Of a DNA stretch of 64,000 bases, positions 46,065 through 57,809 are shown one piece after another. Under the pieces are notes generated by a model. The model saw nothing but the letters and a program-made list of their open reading frames with translations, had not been told where the DNA came from and ran no database searches. A program made the translations under genes and the position numbers. This DNA comes from Alisma plantago-aquatica (taxonomy: Eukaryota; Streptophyta; Magnoliopsida; Alismatales; Alismataceae), in the NCBI GenBank assembly GCA_963693085.1, contig OY856410.1:564568906-564632905 (forward strand), in the 5' to 3' direction. Position 1 is the first letter of the stretch. Every line of letters begins with the position of its first letter.

Positions 46065-48110
46065 ATGGCTGAGCATTCTCCTGATGACTGTGCTGATGAT
46101 TACCGTGAGGGTGAGTACATCAATGCGTTGCCTCACAATGTAAGTTTTAAAAATATATCATATATTTATATCTATATGTCCATTTATAGCTATATCCTGT
46201 AAGTGTGTTTATTTTGTGAAATTTTAGGTTGATGATTCACATGTACCCTCTGAAGCACTTGAGGCACTTGATGAGAAACAACAAAAAGTTGACAAGAGAA
46301 GGAGCATCACTATGATGAAGAAGTTAACAGTGCTAAGGGGCAATGGACCCAAGCTTGTTGTGGATTTTGAAAATGCAGGAAATGCAATTGGAGTGAATCA
46401 CAATTCGCTTGTTTCATATCTGGGGTATGTTACTCGTAGCCATTGTGGTTGTAAGATAGATTCATGGCATAAAGTTCCTAAGGGGAAGAAAGAAGTAATA
46501 TGGAAGGATTTATGCGTGAGTTATTATTCATTTGCAATTCTATTTTGTAGATTACTAATTTTTTGGATATTAGTTAATAGCAATTCTATTTTGCAGAGTA
46601 TATTTGCATTGGATGAAAAGTTGTATCGTAAATGTGTGATGTAATGCAGTGGGAGAGTCATAAGGAACTATAGGACAAATCTCACCTGAGAATACATAAA
46701 AGAAGGTGATACGAGGAAGAAGACAACCAATGAATAGTGGAACTTACTAGACCAAGAAGAATGGGACATGTTTGTTGCTTCAAGAAAAACTGATGAATTC
46801 AAGGTATTAGGAGTCAGTCCCAATTTAATTAATATACATTGTATTCACCTATTCAAGATTAACATTTAGTGTTACTAACCAAATCATTAATGTGCATACT
46901 AACTAGGCCCTCAGTGAGGCGCAAAGAGCAAGGCGTGCACTGAATGTGCATGACCACACAATGGGTCCAAAGGGGTATGCATGCATTTGCCAAAGACTAT
47001 AGGCTGAGTCTACTGCTCAGTCTACTGCTACTCAGGAGTCCTCTACTATAGGTACCACACCTCTGCCTCACCATGATTTCTGGATAGCTGGGAGGCAAAA
47101 TAAGAAGGGAGAAATAAGGAAGCCCACAACTGCTGAGGCGGCTGCAAAAATGGTAAAATACAACTCTTAGAGCAATCATTTGAATATTGATTATTTGTGG
47201 TGTTTACTTCATTACAAATTTTTTTTTGGCGATTAGCGGGAGCTGCACGAGCTGAGGAAACAAGGCAAATTCATCCCTGAGGGCACAAGGAATGAATTGA
47301 CAGTTGCTCTAGGTAATCCAGAGCATCCTAGACGTGTTAGGGTTGTAGGAGCTGGTTTGGGCATCAAAGCGTTCTTTGGGCCATCCTAGTGCAAACATGT
47401 CCAAAAAGTGGGAATTTCACAAGAAGAGGTAACCTATTCTTTCTTTAGAATGTTACTATAAAAGAGAATTCAATAATTAGAAGCTAACATTTATTTTATC
47501 CATGTATATGTAGATAAGATAGTTGATAGGAGAGTCAATGAAGTAGTTGATAAGAGAATCAAGGAAGCAGTTGATAAGACACTCCATGAAGCAATGAGCA
47601 AGTGCCAGGCATCTCTGACTGCCACTGAGCAGACAATACCTATGGCGTCCCACTCTACTCCTACTGTAGAGGTTGGGAGTAATCATGTAGACCCACCACC
47701 TAGCACATCTGCTGTAAGTATTTTTATGACATAGTAACTAGTCTTTTCAAGATGATATGTATATATGTATATAACACTCTTAACACAAAACTTTGTAGGG
47801 GTTGAAGCCAGGCCATCTAAAAAGTATAGAATTTGTCGTTGCAGAGGCGTCGGCTTACCCATCCCTACCAGGGGAAATGTTTCATGGGTCTCCATTACTA
47901 GCTGGTTGGGTTCGTGTGATCCCGCTATGTATATTCCCTAGTTGGATGGATCTTCCATTGCCATATGCCCACCCAGATTGTGAAATGCTTGGTGAGGTAG
48001 AAGGAGGAGTGATATTGTGGCCAAAAGTGGATGTCCTCTATTTTGATATTATATGGTAAATTTACATTATGTTAAATTGTTAGTGTGTGTATATGATGTC
48101 AATTGATCTG

Positions 48111-48157
<47 letters not shown>

Positions 48158-48430
48158 GTTAAAAAGAAAACACCTAGAGCATCTAGGCCTCCACCTCCAC
48201 CTCCTACATTACCAAGTTGGGTTCCACATGACCTACCTGTCCCATTAGGTCCTAATTGTATGGGTATGGCAATAAGGTTAGGCAAGCATGATATAAATTT
48301 CCCTACTATTTCTATAGATGCGGATGTTGCAGGTCAATCATACAAAAACAAACTATTTATACAAGATATTTTGGAGTTGTTTTGATATGATTGGCTGAAT
48401 ACATATGTTATAGAGCTATGTATAAGGTGA
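46065..48430 (+). pseudogene. CACTA second gene, 5' part: Ptta/En-Spm (Transposase_24-like) region
   Basis: Reads as a multi-exon gene with GT-AG introns. Exons are about 46065-46139, 46228-46515, 46597-46803, 46907-47152, 47237-47428, 47514-47713, 47799-48055 and about 48171-48427. The protein has 'KKLTVLRGNGPKLVVDFENA', 'LVSYLGYVTRSHCG', 'DSWHKVPKGKKEVIW', 'SIFALDEKLYRKC', 'HTMGPKGYACICQRL', 'FWIAGRQNKKGE' and 'FIPEGTRNELTVALGNPEH', the order seen in plant En/Spm-associated Ptta proteins. A repeated 'VDKRIKEAVDK' heptad-like stretch (47515-47590) may be a coiled coil. In-frame stops lie in exon 3 (46642, 46687, 46735). The likely role is binding subterminal repeats, by analogy with TnpA. 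Confidence 0.75.
48113..48154. repeat. TA microsatellite in a CACTA intron
   Basis: About 20 TA units between exon end 48055 and the next exon-like segment at 48171. Confidence 0.95.
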
Positions 48431-48518
48431 GATCTTCTTTATACATCCATATACCTTGTGTAGGATCTGGTGATCTGGTTTCTTATATATTAATGCATAC
48501 ATAATACATGTTTTCTAG

Positions 48519-49505
48519 GTACTTAGACAAGATATGTGCAGATTTTTCATTCAAATATGTAGGATTTTTGATTCCATCTTTGATTAGTCTAGTAGCTAAA
48601 GACCCTCCGTCAGTTCAACAATACTGTTGTGATGCTTTTACAAATTTTGCTCAAAATAACAAGACAATGATAATAGCTCCATTCAAAGTGGAGTAAGTTT
48701 ACTTTGCTTATAATTTGGACTTAAGAAAATTACATTTTTATTGTGGATTTTGAGTTATTAATTTTAAACTTTTTTACCTATAGGGGTATGCATTGGGAGT
48801 TACTAGTTATTGTCCCCGAGACGTTCACTGTCTATTGTCTAGATCCTAAGGGGACTAAATTGCATTCAAAATATGGACACACAACAAAAATGGCATTATT
48901 CCGGTGAGAAATATTTCATTTTCATATATGTTAACATATGTTATTACATTACTATTTAATAATGCAATGTATTGAGTTAAATTAACATGTAGGGGTTTAG
49001 ATAAGTTCAAAAAGGCTGGAGGAAAGGTCCCCAGGAAATAGAACCGGCCAATAATTTGGAAGAATGTGGAAGTAAGTTCCTGAATGCAATGTATATATTA
49101 TTAATGTGAACAATGCTTAATTAGTTGTATTTTTTAATATTTTGTATGTTTCAATTTATAATGTGCTACACAAGACAACAGATGGGCATGCACATACTAT
49201 GTGATGTGATTTATGCACATGATTATCAAATATACCGCAGTGGACATTGATACCATTCCTGAGGTATTATATATAGTCTCATTAGATAATATGAAATATA
49301 TAAATCTTATTTATATATTATTAAATATATATATACATCATTCTCTTTGCAGGTGTTTAAAACTGACTACACTACAGGAAAGGCCTTACTAGATGTACAT
49401 GCTCCCTATATGACGGAATAATTAAATGATGTAAGAGAAGAATGGGCAAAAGCCATACAAGTAGTGGGGTTTTTAAAATATAATTGGGATGTTGATACCG
49501 AATAA
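48519..49505 (+). pseudogene. CACTA second gene, 3' part: Ulp1-like (C48) protease domain
   Basis: Exons about 48519-48692, 48783-48903, 48993-49071, about 49165-49263 and 49353-49505, all with GT-AG borders. The catalytic region is recognisable: His in 'GMHWELLVIVPETF', Asp in 'VYCLDPKG', and a Gln/Cys pair in 'TQDNRWACTYYVM' (49155-49210), the C48 order H-D-(Q)-C. A stop follows the Cys block ('YYVM-stop-FMHMI') and others occur (49040, 49420). It probably belongs to the same transcript as the Ptta region upstream. Ulp1-like domains cut SUMO conjugates. In plant transposons they are recurrent passengers of unknown role. Confidence 0.7.
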
Positions 49506-49539
49506 TGACTAAAGAATGATATTCTGTAAATGAATTTCT

Positions 49540-49745
49540 GAATTGTAATATGTGTGAATGTTTCTATGTGTTTGAATGTTTATACATGTGTGAATGTAAA
49601 AATGAATGAAACTGTTGGTTGCTAAATGAATGTTTCTACATGTGTGAATGTGAAAATGAATGGAACTGCAAATTGCTACATGAATGTTTCTACATGTGTG
49701 AAAATCAAATGGAACTGTAGGTTGCTAAATGTGTGAAAATTAATG
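49540..49745. repeat. Degenerate tandem repeat, about 60 bp units
   Basis: Three to four units of 'gaatgtttctacatgtgtga' followed by 'aatggaactg' and 'ggttgctaaat'. Confidence 0.85.
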
Positions 49746-50059
49746 TTGTTAATTTTGCAGGTTTGTGGCCTGTTGTTGGCTGATATCATTGGATGTCATA
49801 AAACCTGCAGTTCATAACTGAACTGCAGTTTTCTCATCCTGCGACCACCCACAGTAGGCCTGTAGACTAATAAGAAAAAAAAATGCAATAGGCGTCAGTT
49901 ATTTGTTTAAAACTGACGACAAATGATTACAGCGTCAGATAAACAATTATAATAGATGCCTAATGCTTGTGATGTGGCATCAATTATCAATAATAAACCG
50001 ATGTTGATGGTTCTGGCGTCGATTGCCCTACTAGTAACTGACGTCGATTTCCCTAATGA
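49746..50059. repeat. CACTA 3' subterminal region
   Basis: Contains 'gcgtcagtt' and 'aactgacgac' (49891-49920), 'gcgtcag' and related words at 50017 and 50038. No coding similarity. Confidence 0.6.
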
Positions 50060-50235
50060 GGCCAGACACCACGGCCGTGCTAGCCAGCACGGTCGTGGCA
50101 GCGGGCCAGTCACCACGGTCGTGCTGGCCAACACGGTCGTGGTAGCGGGCCAGACACCGCGGCCGTGCTGGCCAGCATAGTCGGGGCAGTGGGCCAGACG
50201 ACACGACCGTTCTGGCCAGCACGACCATGGCAGCG
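50060..50235. repeat. Four 44 bp GC-rich tandem repeats in the CACTA 3' end
   Basis: Units at 50060-50103, 50104-50147, 50148-50191 and 50192-50235, each starting 'ggccag' and ending 'ggcagcg' or close. Each contains an imperfect palindrome 'cacggccgtgctggcc' / 'agcacggtcgtgg' that matches the centre of the palindrome at 41409-41530. They are CpG-dense in an AT-rich setting. Confidence 0.95.
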
Positions 50236-50516
50236 GGTGAGATGGCGTCGGTTATCACTAAGAAACCAACGCTGATAGTGCCCCATATGGCTCCCTTTCT
50301 GTGGTGTGAATGTTTATGGCGTCGGTTTCAAAACTAATAACCGACGCCTATATCCCCCTGCTGGCGCGTTTTCGGTGGCGCGCAAAGGGTTGTGGCGTCG
50401 GTTTGAAAAATGATGCCTAATAGTTTGCCTTTTAGCGGCACCCACATAGGTGTCACGTTAAAACCGACGCTAAAGGCCTTAAATAACCGACACTAAAGGT
50501 CGGTTATGTACTAGTG
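50236..50516. repeat. CACTA 3' subterminal repeats and terminal inverted repeat
   Basis: 'gcgtcggttt...aataaccgacgcc' forms a facing pair at 50319-50349. Further copies lie near 50395, 50461 and 50484-50506. The terminus 'gtactagtg' ends at 50516. Confidence 0.85.
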
Positions 50517-52571
50517 AATAGGGATTTTTCTCATTGTTTTCAAAGCTTTGATCACATTTTTCTTCGCCCCCGTTCCTTGTTTTTTTGGGTGAGAATTGTA
50601 GTTGTATAGGCTTTCATCCTTTAGCAGTGATATCCTCAGCTTCGCCTGATCTCAGGGAGGTCAATTTCTTTGTTCGGTTGTTGTGTTGCTGTCTGGAGGT
50701 GCAAAGCAAGCCTGGTGTCGAGGCCCCAGTAGGCTGCTCCCGCCATGCCTGGGTTGGAGCATTCCTGGTCAGCTAATGAACAGGGCACCCATGCCTCTTC
50801 AATCAACCAATTGACTCGCCATGGGAAGTTCTGACCTTTCACATCTTGTTTTGATTTTCTCAGTCTCAGATAATTGAAATGTATGCATGACTCTTATGTC
50901 CCTGCAAGATTGATTGATTTGATTTTCAAGCATGGGCAATCTACTAATTTGGCCCCTCCGCTCACTCGCCCTTTGACTGGAGCCACGTGATAAGGGACTG
51001 GATGACTAGGTCATGTGTGATTGGCCCATGTCAGCATGGGTCTGGCCTCTATGGGCTGTGCTTTGCAAAGCTTTTGTAGCCTATGTGGCATTTTCTCAAT
51101 TTCTGATTGGTCAATTTTATTTAATTCATTATAAATCGATCCTTGGTCAGAAAAATGCCAATAAATAGTCATTGGAAAGGATTTTTTGATTAGAATCCCA
51201 ATTTTTGGTTTTTGGGTCTTGATTCTAATTAATTTTTCAAATTTTATATTGAATACAATTTTGATTATATAAAATGTTCTAAAATATGTAGTTAATTCAT
51301 TTTAGCTTCAAATGGAGAAGTTAAATATGTTTTCTTAATCAATGAAGTCTAAGTAATCAATTGGTATAAGTATTGAGTCCTAAATTGGAGGTTTTCATAA
51401 AAGGTTCAAAATTGGTATTTTATTATATTATATACTTTATAAATTCTAATGCATGTGAAATATTTGTAACTAGGATAAAATGGATGTGGATACAATCTTA
51501 TTGATGAAAGTGATGGTTATGTAACAGGGTATGTGAAATCTATGTAAGTATGTGAAGCCTATTTATGAATGAATGATGAATGTGAAAGATTATGTACAAT
51601 TAACCTATCCTTCAATTGGGATTTTATCCAACCCTACATTTCTAGTGAGGCATGTGCTATCCTTGAAATCTTTCTATAGCCTTCTTTGGCTCTTTTATTT
51701 GAAATTGAATCTTCTATTTTTATTCATGGCTCATTTATTTCAATTACATGAATCTTCTATTGCCAATGGTGGCTCATTATTTGAGATTACTTCTTGGGTT
51801 ATGAAACCTCATTTTCTATGATGCAATATTATTTATATTTTCACTATTGAGACGTGAATTATTGAGCATGATGTATTATTGTCCAAATGACAATTTAGTG
51901 TACATCAGTACAAACCACCCATAGCGGGAACATTAAAATTCTTCCTAGTGGAACTTTAAAATTCTCCCAATATATATATTTTGAGGTGTTTAGGAATGCT
52001 AAAATTCTCCCTCTCCTTTTGGTTGAGGTTTGATAGGTGCCTCATCCTGCATTTGTTTATTTTGTGTCATAATATCATTCATGCTAATGCTGATTATTAT
52101 TGTTGATTAATCATGGCAAATTTCGATTTTTTATTAATATACTTGCCTCATACTTTTGACCCTCTTAGTGTAGTGAATCTTTATTATGCAATGTTGTTGT
52201 TTATTATTGTCCTTAATTCTCTTGATTAACACATACTTTCATCTCCTCTTGATGGGTGATCCCAAGCACCCAGGTATAGGATCAGAGTGTGCAACATGAG
52301 CATGGTGAACCAACCTAAGGACAGGCATAAGGAGTTCATCCATCTAGCAAGGACTTAACTATATACCTATATAGTTTTTTTTATATGTATACATGTTGAT
52401 GTAGTTTTAGTGTTTCTCTACTTGGATCCTTTGTTTGATTGTACACCCTTATCAGTAAAAATTATAATGTACTCTTCATATAATTGAATATAGTCAAAGT
52501 TTAAAAGTCTGCTGCTATACATTGGTATTTTGTTTGCCATATTTAGTAGAGGGTGGTTCTCATGTTTTACA
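50517..52571 (+). repeat. Y 3' LTR, part 2
   Basis: Co-linear with 35032-37088: 'gagaattgtagttgt', 'gatctcaggg', 'aaaccacccatag', ends 'catgttttaca'. Together with part 1 the LTR is about 3.48 kb. Confidence 0.92.
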
Positions 52572-52575
52572 ACTT

Positions 52576-53038
52576 AGGTCGACATGAATACTTCCAAAAG
52601 TTGCTAAACCGATATGGGATACCCTCTATGGCTTTCAAGCCAATAGGCACTCCCATATATACTTCAAAATTTGATACGACCCCATCTTAGGTTCAAGATA
52701 CTCAACTCTCTTAGGTCTTTTCATCACCAAAAGTGCTAACACTCAACTATGACTCGAACAAGGCACCCCCTCCTTTATCTCTCCTCTAGACGATGTTAAG
52801 AGAGAGTAGAGATTCTCTAGAAGTAATAATTTGCACATCAACCCCATATTTTGGGCAATTTACAATTTGAACCAAAAATACCTTATAAAGTTCAAACAAC
52901 TTACAAATAAGTTGGAACTCAAAAATTAAACTCTGCTTGAATCTTAACTACTTTTCAAAAGATTAAAACAAGGTTCTAAGTAACTTACTTAGGGAAAACT
53001 TCTACGATTATCCCAAAACCCAGGTTAGAGGTGTTACA
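52576..53038 (-). repeat. X 3' LTR (in element sense), inner part
   Basis: Reverse reading begins TGTAACACCTCTAACC at 53038. Matches 61750-62213. Confidence 0.9.
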
Positions 53039-56000
53039 AGTTATCAACCCCTAACAAGGATTTCATCCATGAAATCTCAAGAGAAAAAAGAGGGGTACTT
53101 CCTCCTCATCTCTTCCTCCAGCTTCCATGTGGCTTCTTCAACACCACGATGATGCCAAAGGACTTTTACAAGCACTATGTATTTCTTTTCAACTTCTTGA
53201 TTTTTCTGTCAAGAATCAACACTGGACCTTCCACATGGGATATATCTTCATCTAATTCTACCTCTACTAGTTCCAATACCAACTCTGTATCAGGGGTGAC
53301 ATTTTCTCAACATATATAATGAAATACTAGATGTAGTATGTGTATCTCATGTGATAATCACAACCTATAGGCTACCTTCCCAACATGTGTTATCACTAGG
53401 TAGGGTCCCATAAACCTAGGAGACAACTTACTCTTCTTCCCAAATCTGAGAACACCTTTTCAAAGAGAGACCTTGAGATACATTCTATCTCCAACTTTGA
53501 ATTCTAAAGGTCTATGATGATTATCAACATATGAATTATGTCTATCTGTGCAACCTTTAGCTATTTTTGTATCACTTTATTCTTCTCAGTTTTCTATTAT
53601 ACCTATTCATGACCAAGAATTTGGTATTCTCTTGTCTCATACTAACGTAGATCTACAATGTCTACCATATAACGCTTCATATGGTGCCATATCAATGCTT
53701 TTTAGATAACTGTTGTTGTATGCAAACTCTATTAAACTCAGGTGTAAGTCCCAACTACCTATAAAATGATGAACACATGGCCTAAGAAAGTCATCTAAGG
53801 TTTGTATTATCCTTTTAGATTGTCCATCTGTCTGTGGTTGGAATGCAGTACTAAGATTTGACTGCATACTCATGGCTGCATGTAATTGCTCCCAAAAGCA
53901 CTTATAAACTGGGGACCACTGTCACACACAATCTTAGTTGGAACTCCATGCAACTGTACTATCTCATCTATATAAATTTGTGCAAGTTTCCCATGAGTGT
54001 ATTTTGTTTTAATAGGAAGAAAATGTGCTAACTTTGTCGACCTATCAACTATCACCAAAATGGAATCATGACTTTTGGCTATTCTAGGCAAACCAACCAC
54101 AAAGTCCATTGTCACGTTATCCCACTTCCACTATGGTATAGGTAAAGATTGTAGTGTTCCTGTAGGATTTTGGTGCTCAACCTTGACTTGTTGAAACACT
54201 AGACGCCGCATAACGAACTCAGCTACATCTTTCTTCAAACCAGGCCACCAATACATATCCTTTATGTTGTGATATATCTTGGTACTTCCAGGATGCATTG
54301 TGTACATATATGAGTGAGCTTCTTCCATAAATATCTTCCTTAGGTCAATAACATTAGGTACCATGATCCTACCATGGTAACAAACTGTTTGATCTTCGGA
54401 CTCAGGGAAACCATACCCCTTCTCACTACCATATTTTGATATAATATGATGTATAACAATCTCATCTTGTTGTGCTTCTTTAACCCGTTGTCTCAGCGTA
54501 GGCTTTACTTGCATCTCTGCCAATAATCTAGCTAGCAAAGATACTTCCAGCTGCACATTTATTTGTCTTAAAGAGACTAACATGTCTCGCTTATAACTCA
54601 CCAAGGAATTCATTTTTTCTTTATCTATATATGAAGACGAAGACTTTCTTCATAGCACATCTACCACCACATTAGCCTTTCATGGACGATAATCAATTGT
54701 ATAAGCATAATTTTTTATTAGTTCCATCTAGAAACTGTGTTTCATATTCAACTCTTGCTACAAAAATATGTACTTAAGATTTTTATGGTCTGTGAAAATC
54801 TGACACTTCTCCCCATATAGGTAATGTCTCTAGATTTTCAAGGCATGAATCACTGCAACCAACTCTAGATCATGTGTCAGATGATTCTCCTCATCTTTCT
54901 CAAGCTGTCGAGAAGCAAAAGAAATCACTTGTTTGTCATGCATCAACACACATCATAGACCATTCTTTGAGGCATCACACTAAACAATAAACCCTTTCCC
55001 TTTCTCAGGTAAAACTAACACATGCGCACTTGTCAACCTCTCCTTTAACATCTAGAAAGAACATTGACACTTTCCATTCTAGACAAAAGGAACATCTTTC
55101 CTTGTTAACCTAGTTACGGGTAATGCTACAGAGATGAAGTCTTTAATGAACTTTTTATAGTAACCTGCCAAACCTAGGAAACTGCAAATCTCCCTTAGTG
55201 TCTTCAGTTCTTTCCAATCTAGAACAGACCACCTTCTTAGGATCAACACAAATCCTTTAATAGATATGATATATCCTAGAAAAGATACTTATTGGAACCA
55301 GAAAACACGCTTGCTAAACTTAGCCTATAGCTTGTGTTGTCTTAACAAAGTCAATTCTTGATGAAGGTTTTGTTCATGTTGTTGTCTATCTCGACTATAT
55401 ATCAGAATGTCATCTATGAAAACTACTATAAACTGATCAATGAATGTACATAACACTCTAGTCATCAAGTCCGTGAATGGTGCTAGTGCATTAGTTAGTG
55501 CAAATGACATAATTATGAACTCATAATGACCATACATTGTCCTAAAGGTTGACTTAGGTATGTCATACTCCTTATTATATAACCGATGATATTGTGATCT
55601 TCGATATATCTTAGAGAACACTATTGCACCATACAAGTGGTCAACCAAGTCATCTATCCTTGTCAAAGGATATTTGTTCTTTATTGTCACCTTGTTTAAC
55701 TGCCTATAGTCTATGCACAATCTCATAGACCCATCCTTCTTTCTTACAAAATGTTACAGAGCTCCCCATGGAAATGTACTCAGTTGAATAAAACCTTTAT
55801 CAAGTAACTCCGGTATTTATTTCATACCGGGACTAGACTGATCTCAAAATCAATCTCCCAAGGTGGACGAAAATCATGAAGTTCCTCAAGAAACACATCC
55901 TTAAATTCTCTAACAACTGGCACTGCTAAAAGAGTAGGACTTTCTACTTTGGTATCTACTACATATGCCAAGAATGCCTCACACCCTTGTCATATCAGTC

Positions 56001-56620
56001 TCTCGGCTACTATAGCCAACACTTGACATGTTGGAAGAAAGTTCCTATCTCCCTGAAAGATCCATGTCTCATCACCATCTATGAACATAGCTTGCTTGGA
56101 ACCACAATATAATATTACCATATATATTTTTCCACGGTATCCATCCCAAGGATTATATCAAATCCATGCATCTCAAGTGGTATAAGATCCACTTGAATGT
56201 TGTCCTTTGAGAAAGAAAAAAAAAACAAGGGGAACATACCTCTTACAACACTAGGAAACCAACTAATGGAGTTTTTAATAACAAATTATCTGTTCTACGA
56301 GTAACTGGAAAAAGACAATCATGGATCACTTCTCGAGTGATAAAGGAGTGTGTAGAACCCGAGTCAATCAAAATAGAAATGAAGCAAGATGAAGACATAT
56401 ATGAATGAAATAATTCCTACTGACCTATCATGACTCGTGGGTTGACTACTACCTCTGACTGACTCATAGCATAGAATCTCGCCATTGCCTATTGTCGACC
56501 CCTTCATTTGTTGCTTGGTGCAAATGAACCCACTTGGGATGCCTGTCCACATCCTCGTGTACCACTACAAAACTATTGTTTCTGAGAGGCTTGCTGACTC
56601 TGCCTTGGTTGTTCTATTAC
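53039..56620 (-). pseudogene. pol: X pol: protease, RT, RNase H, integrase, chromodomain
   Basis: Reverse-strand blocks in order: protease 'ILIDSGSTHSFI' (DSG at 56357-56365); RT '[20 protein letters not shown]', '[12 protein letters not shown]' and the catalytic '[12 protein letters not shown]' near 55390-55425 (DD intact). Integrase zinc region 'HPGSTKIYHNIKDMYWWPGL' follows, but both Cys of the usual C-x2-C are replaced (RRLVFQQ). Integrase core shows 'MDFVVGLP', 'IVCDSGPQF' and 'TDGQSKRIIQ', where the catalytic Glu is Lys (53814-53816). A chromodomain tail 'VLVKVLWHHRGVEEATWKLE' (53110-53175) precedes a stop at 53077-53079. Many frame changes. Integrase after RT makes it Ty3/Gypsy; the chromodomain places it among chromoviruses. 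Confidence 0.9.
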
Positions 56621-57600
56621 CTCCATATCTTTTACTGGACACTCTTTCTTTAGATGTCCCGTCTTCTCACACTTGTAGCAGATTTTGGTCTCTTGCTATG
56701 GCCTAGGCAACCATGTTATCGACATTGACTCCATACTATGGGATCCAATATGTGGAAAACTATGGCCTCTACCCTGACTTGTTGTCTACTGTGTCTGAGC
56801 ACTAAACTTTTTTGGTGCCAACGGTGAAGGAAACCTTGGTTTCTTGTAACTTCCAGACCTCTGTCCCTGAAGCTAAGCAGGTTCCTTCCTAAAGTTGGAC
56901 TCATGTTTCTCAGTTACAGACCTTTCTATCCTTCTAACTAATTCCACAAACGTGGCAAACCTATCTCTATTCTTTAAAGCAGCTACAGATTTGGATAACT
57001 CAATGTTCAATCCCTTCTCAAAACATAGAATCCACTCCTGATCTGTAGTATCCATGTGCAGACAAAACCATAGAAGCTCCATGAACTTAGCCTTATGCTC
57101 ATTAATATTCATAGGTCTTTGCCTAATCCTCTACTACTGTAATATTTTCTTATCTAGGTATGTCTGAGGAAACTGTCTATTGATAAACTCACATCAAAAT
57201 TCCTCTCATCCGGCCTCAACACTAGGTATTTTCTCTTCTTTAATGGCCTACCAATGGCTAGCACTTCCTTTCAACAAGTACAAAACATCCCTAACTTTGT
57301 CAGTTTCTGGGATGCTAAGGATTTTAAAAGATTTTTCTAACTCAGTGAGCCACATATATGCATCTGTTAGGTCAGTTGTTACAGCATATTCCATAGCTTC
57401 TATACGGGATAACAATTTGAAGGTCTTACCAGAACCCAAAGATTCCATATTGGGGACGGGTGCCCTAGGTGGCAATGCTGGCATCCGATCCACCATATCC
57501 ATCATCATTGTCATGAACTTCCTAAAGAGTGCATGAAAGGCATGGTTCTCTAGCATAATCTGATCAAGTTGGGGATTCTCAGGCACTTGTTCCTCTCTTT
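56621..57600 (-). pseudogene. gag: X gag
   Basis: Reverse strand: 'ALPPRAPVPNMESLGSGKTF', 'TTDLTDAYMWLTELEKSFKI', 'VLYLLKGSASHW', then after a break 'MNINEHKAKFMELLWFC' and 'VAALKNRDRFATFVELVRRI'. An intact zinc knuckle CYKCEKTGHLKKEC is at 56639-56680. It parallels Gy1 gag in content and order. Frame changes near 57130-57240 and stops after 56873 break it. Confidence 0.9.
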
Positions 57601-57789
57601 CCTATTCCCTTGAACCTCCTCCTAGTGCAACAACACTACACTCAGCAACATGCTCTTCATGTTTTCCAACCATCTTTAAGATTTACGTCTTCCTCTACAT
57701 GAGCAGAAGTCACTATAAGATAAAATAGAGGACATTAGAACAAACTCAACAAATTTAATCCTATGTCCCTATAGATTCAGTGAACCAAA

Positions 57790-57802
57790 GGCTCTGATAC
57801 CA
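57790..57802 (-). promoter_or_regulatory. X primer-binding site
   Basis: Reverse reading TGGTATCAGAGCC, the exact plant initiator tRNA-Met site, seven bases from the LTR end. Confidence 0.95.
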
Positions 57803-57809
57803 AAACTTT

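Larger units (their letters stand above)
40563..50516 (+). mobile_element. CACTA (En/Spm-type) DNA transposon, about 9.95 kb
   Basis: Terminal inverted repeats: left TACTACTACAGAAATGG (first C mutated to T), right reads CACTAGTACATAACC on the reverse strand. Subterminal regions are filled with 'gcgtcggtt' and 'aaccgacgc' motifs in both orientations. Two genes lie between: TNP2 transposase (42665-45860) and a Ptta/En-Spm plus Ulp1-like gene (46065-49505). Removing the element rejoins the Y LTR ('ggcaacct' | 'gggatttttctc' against 'ggcgacctttacatggattt'). A 3 bp target duplication is not clear. Confidence 0.92.
33619..52571 (+). mobile_element. Element Y: non-autonomous LTR retrotransposon with 3.47 kb LTRs (3' LTR holds the CACTA)
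   Basis: 5' LTR 33619-37088, primer-binding site at 37092, internal region 37089-39133, 3' LTR 39134-40562 plus 50517-52571. The LTRs begin TGTAACAGACTG and end TTTTACA. The internal region, about 2.05 kb, is shorter than one LTR and has no gag or pol blocks. The PPT-proximal motif matches that of X, which suggests the parasite uses Tekay proteins. The LTRs look roughly 10 percent diverged over the first 250 bp by eye. Confidence 0.9.

Noticed and set aside
50060..50235. CRISPR-like array
   Set aside because: Contiguous 44 bp tandem repeats without spacers, in a plant transposon.
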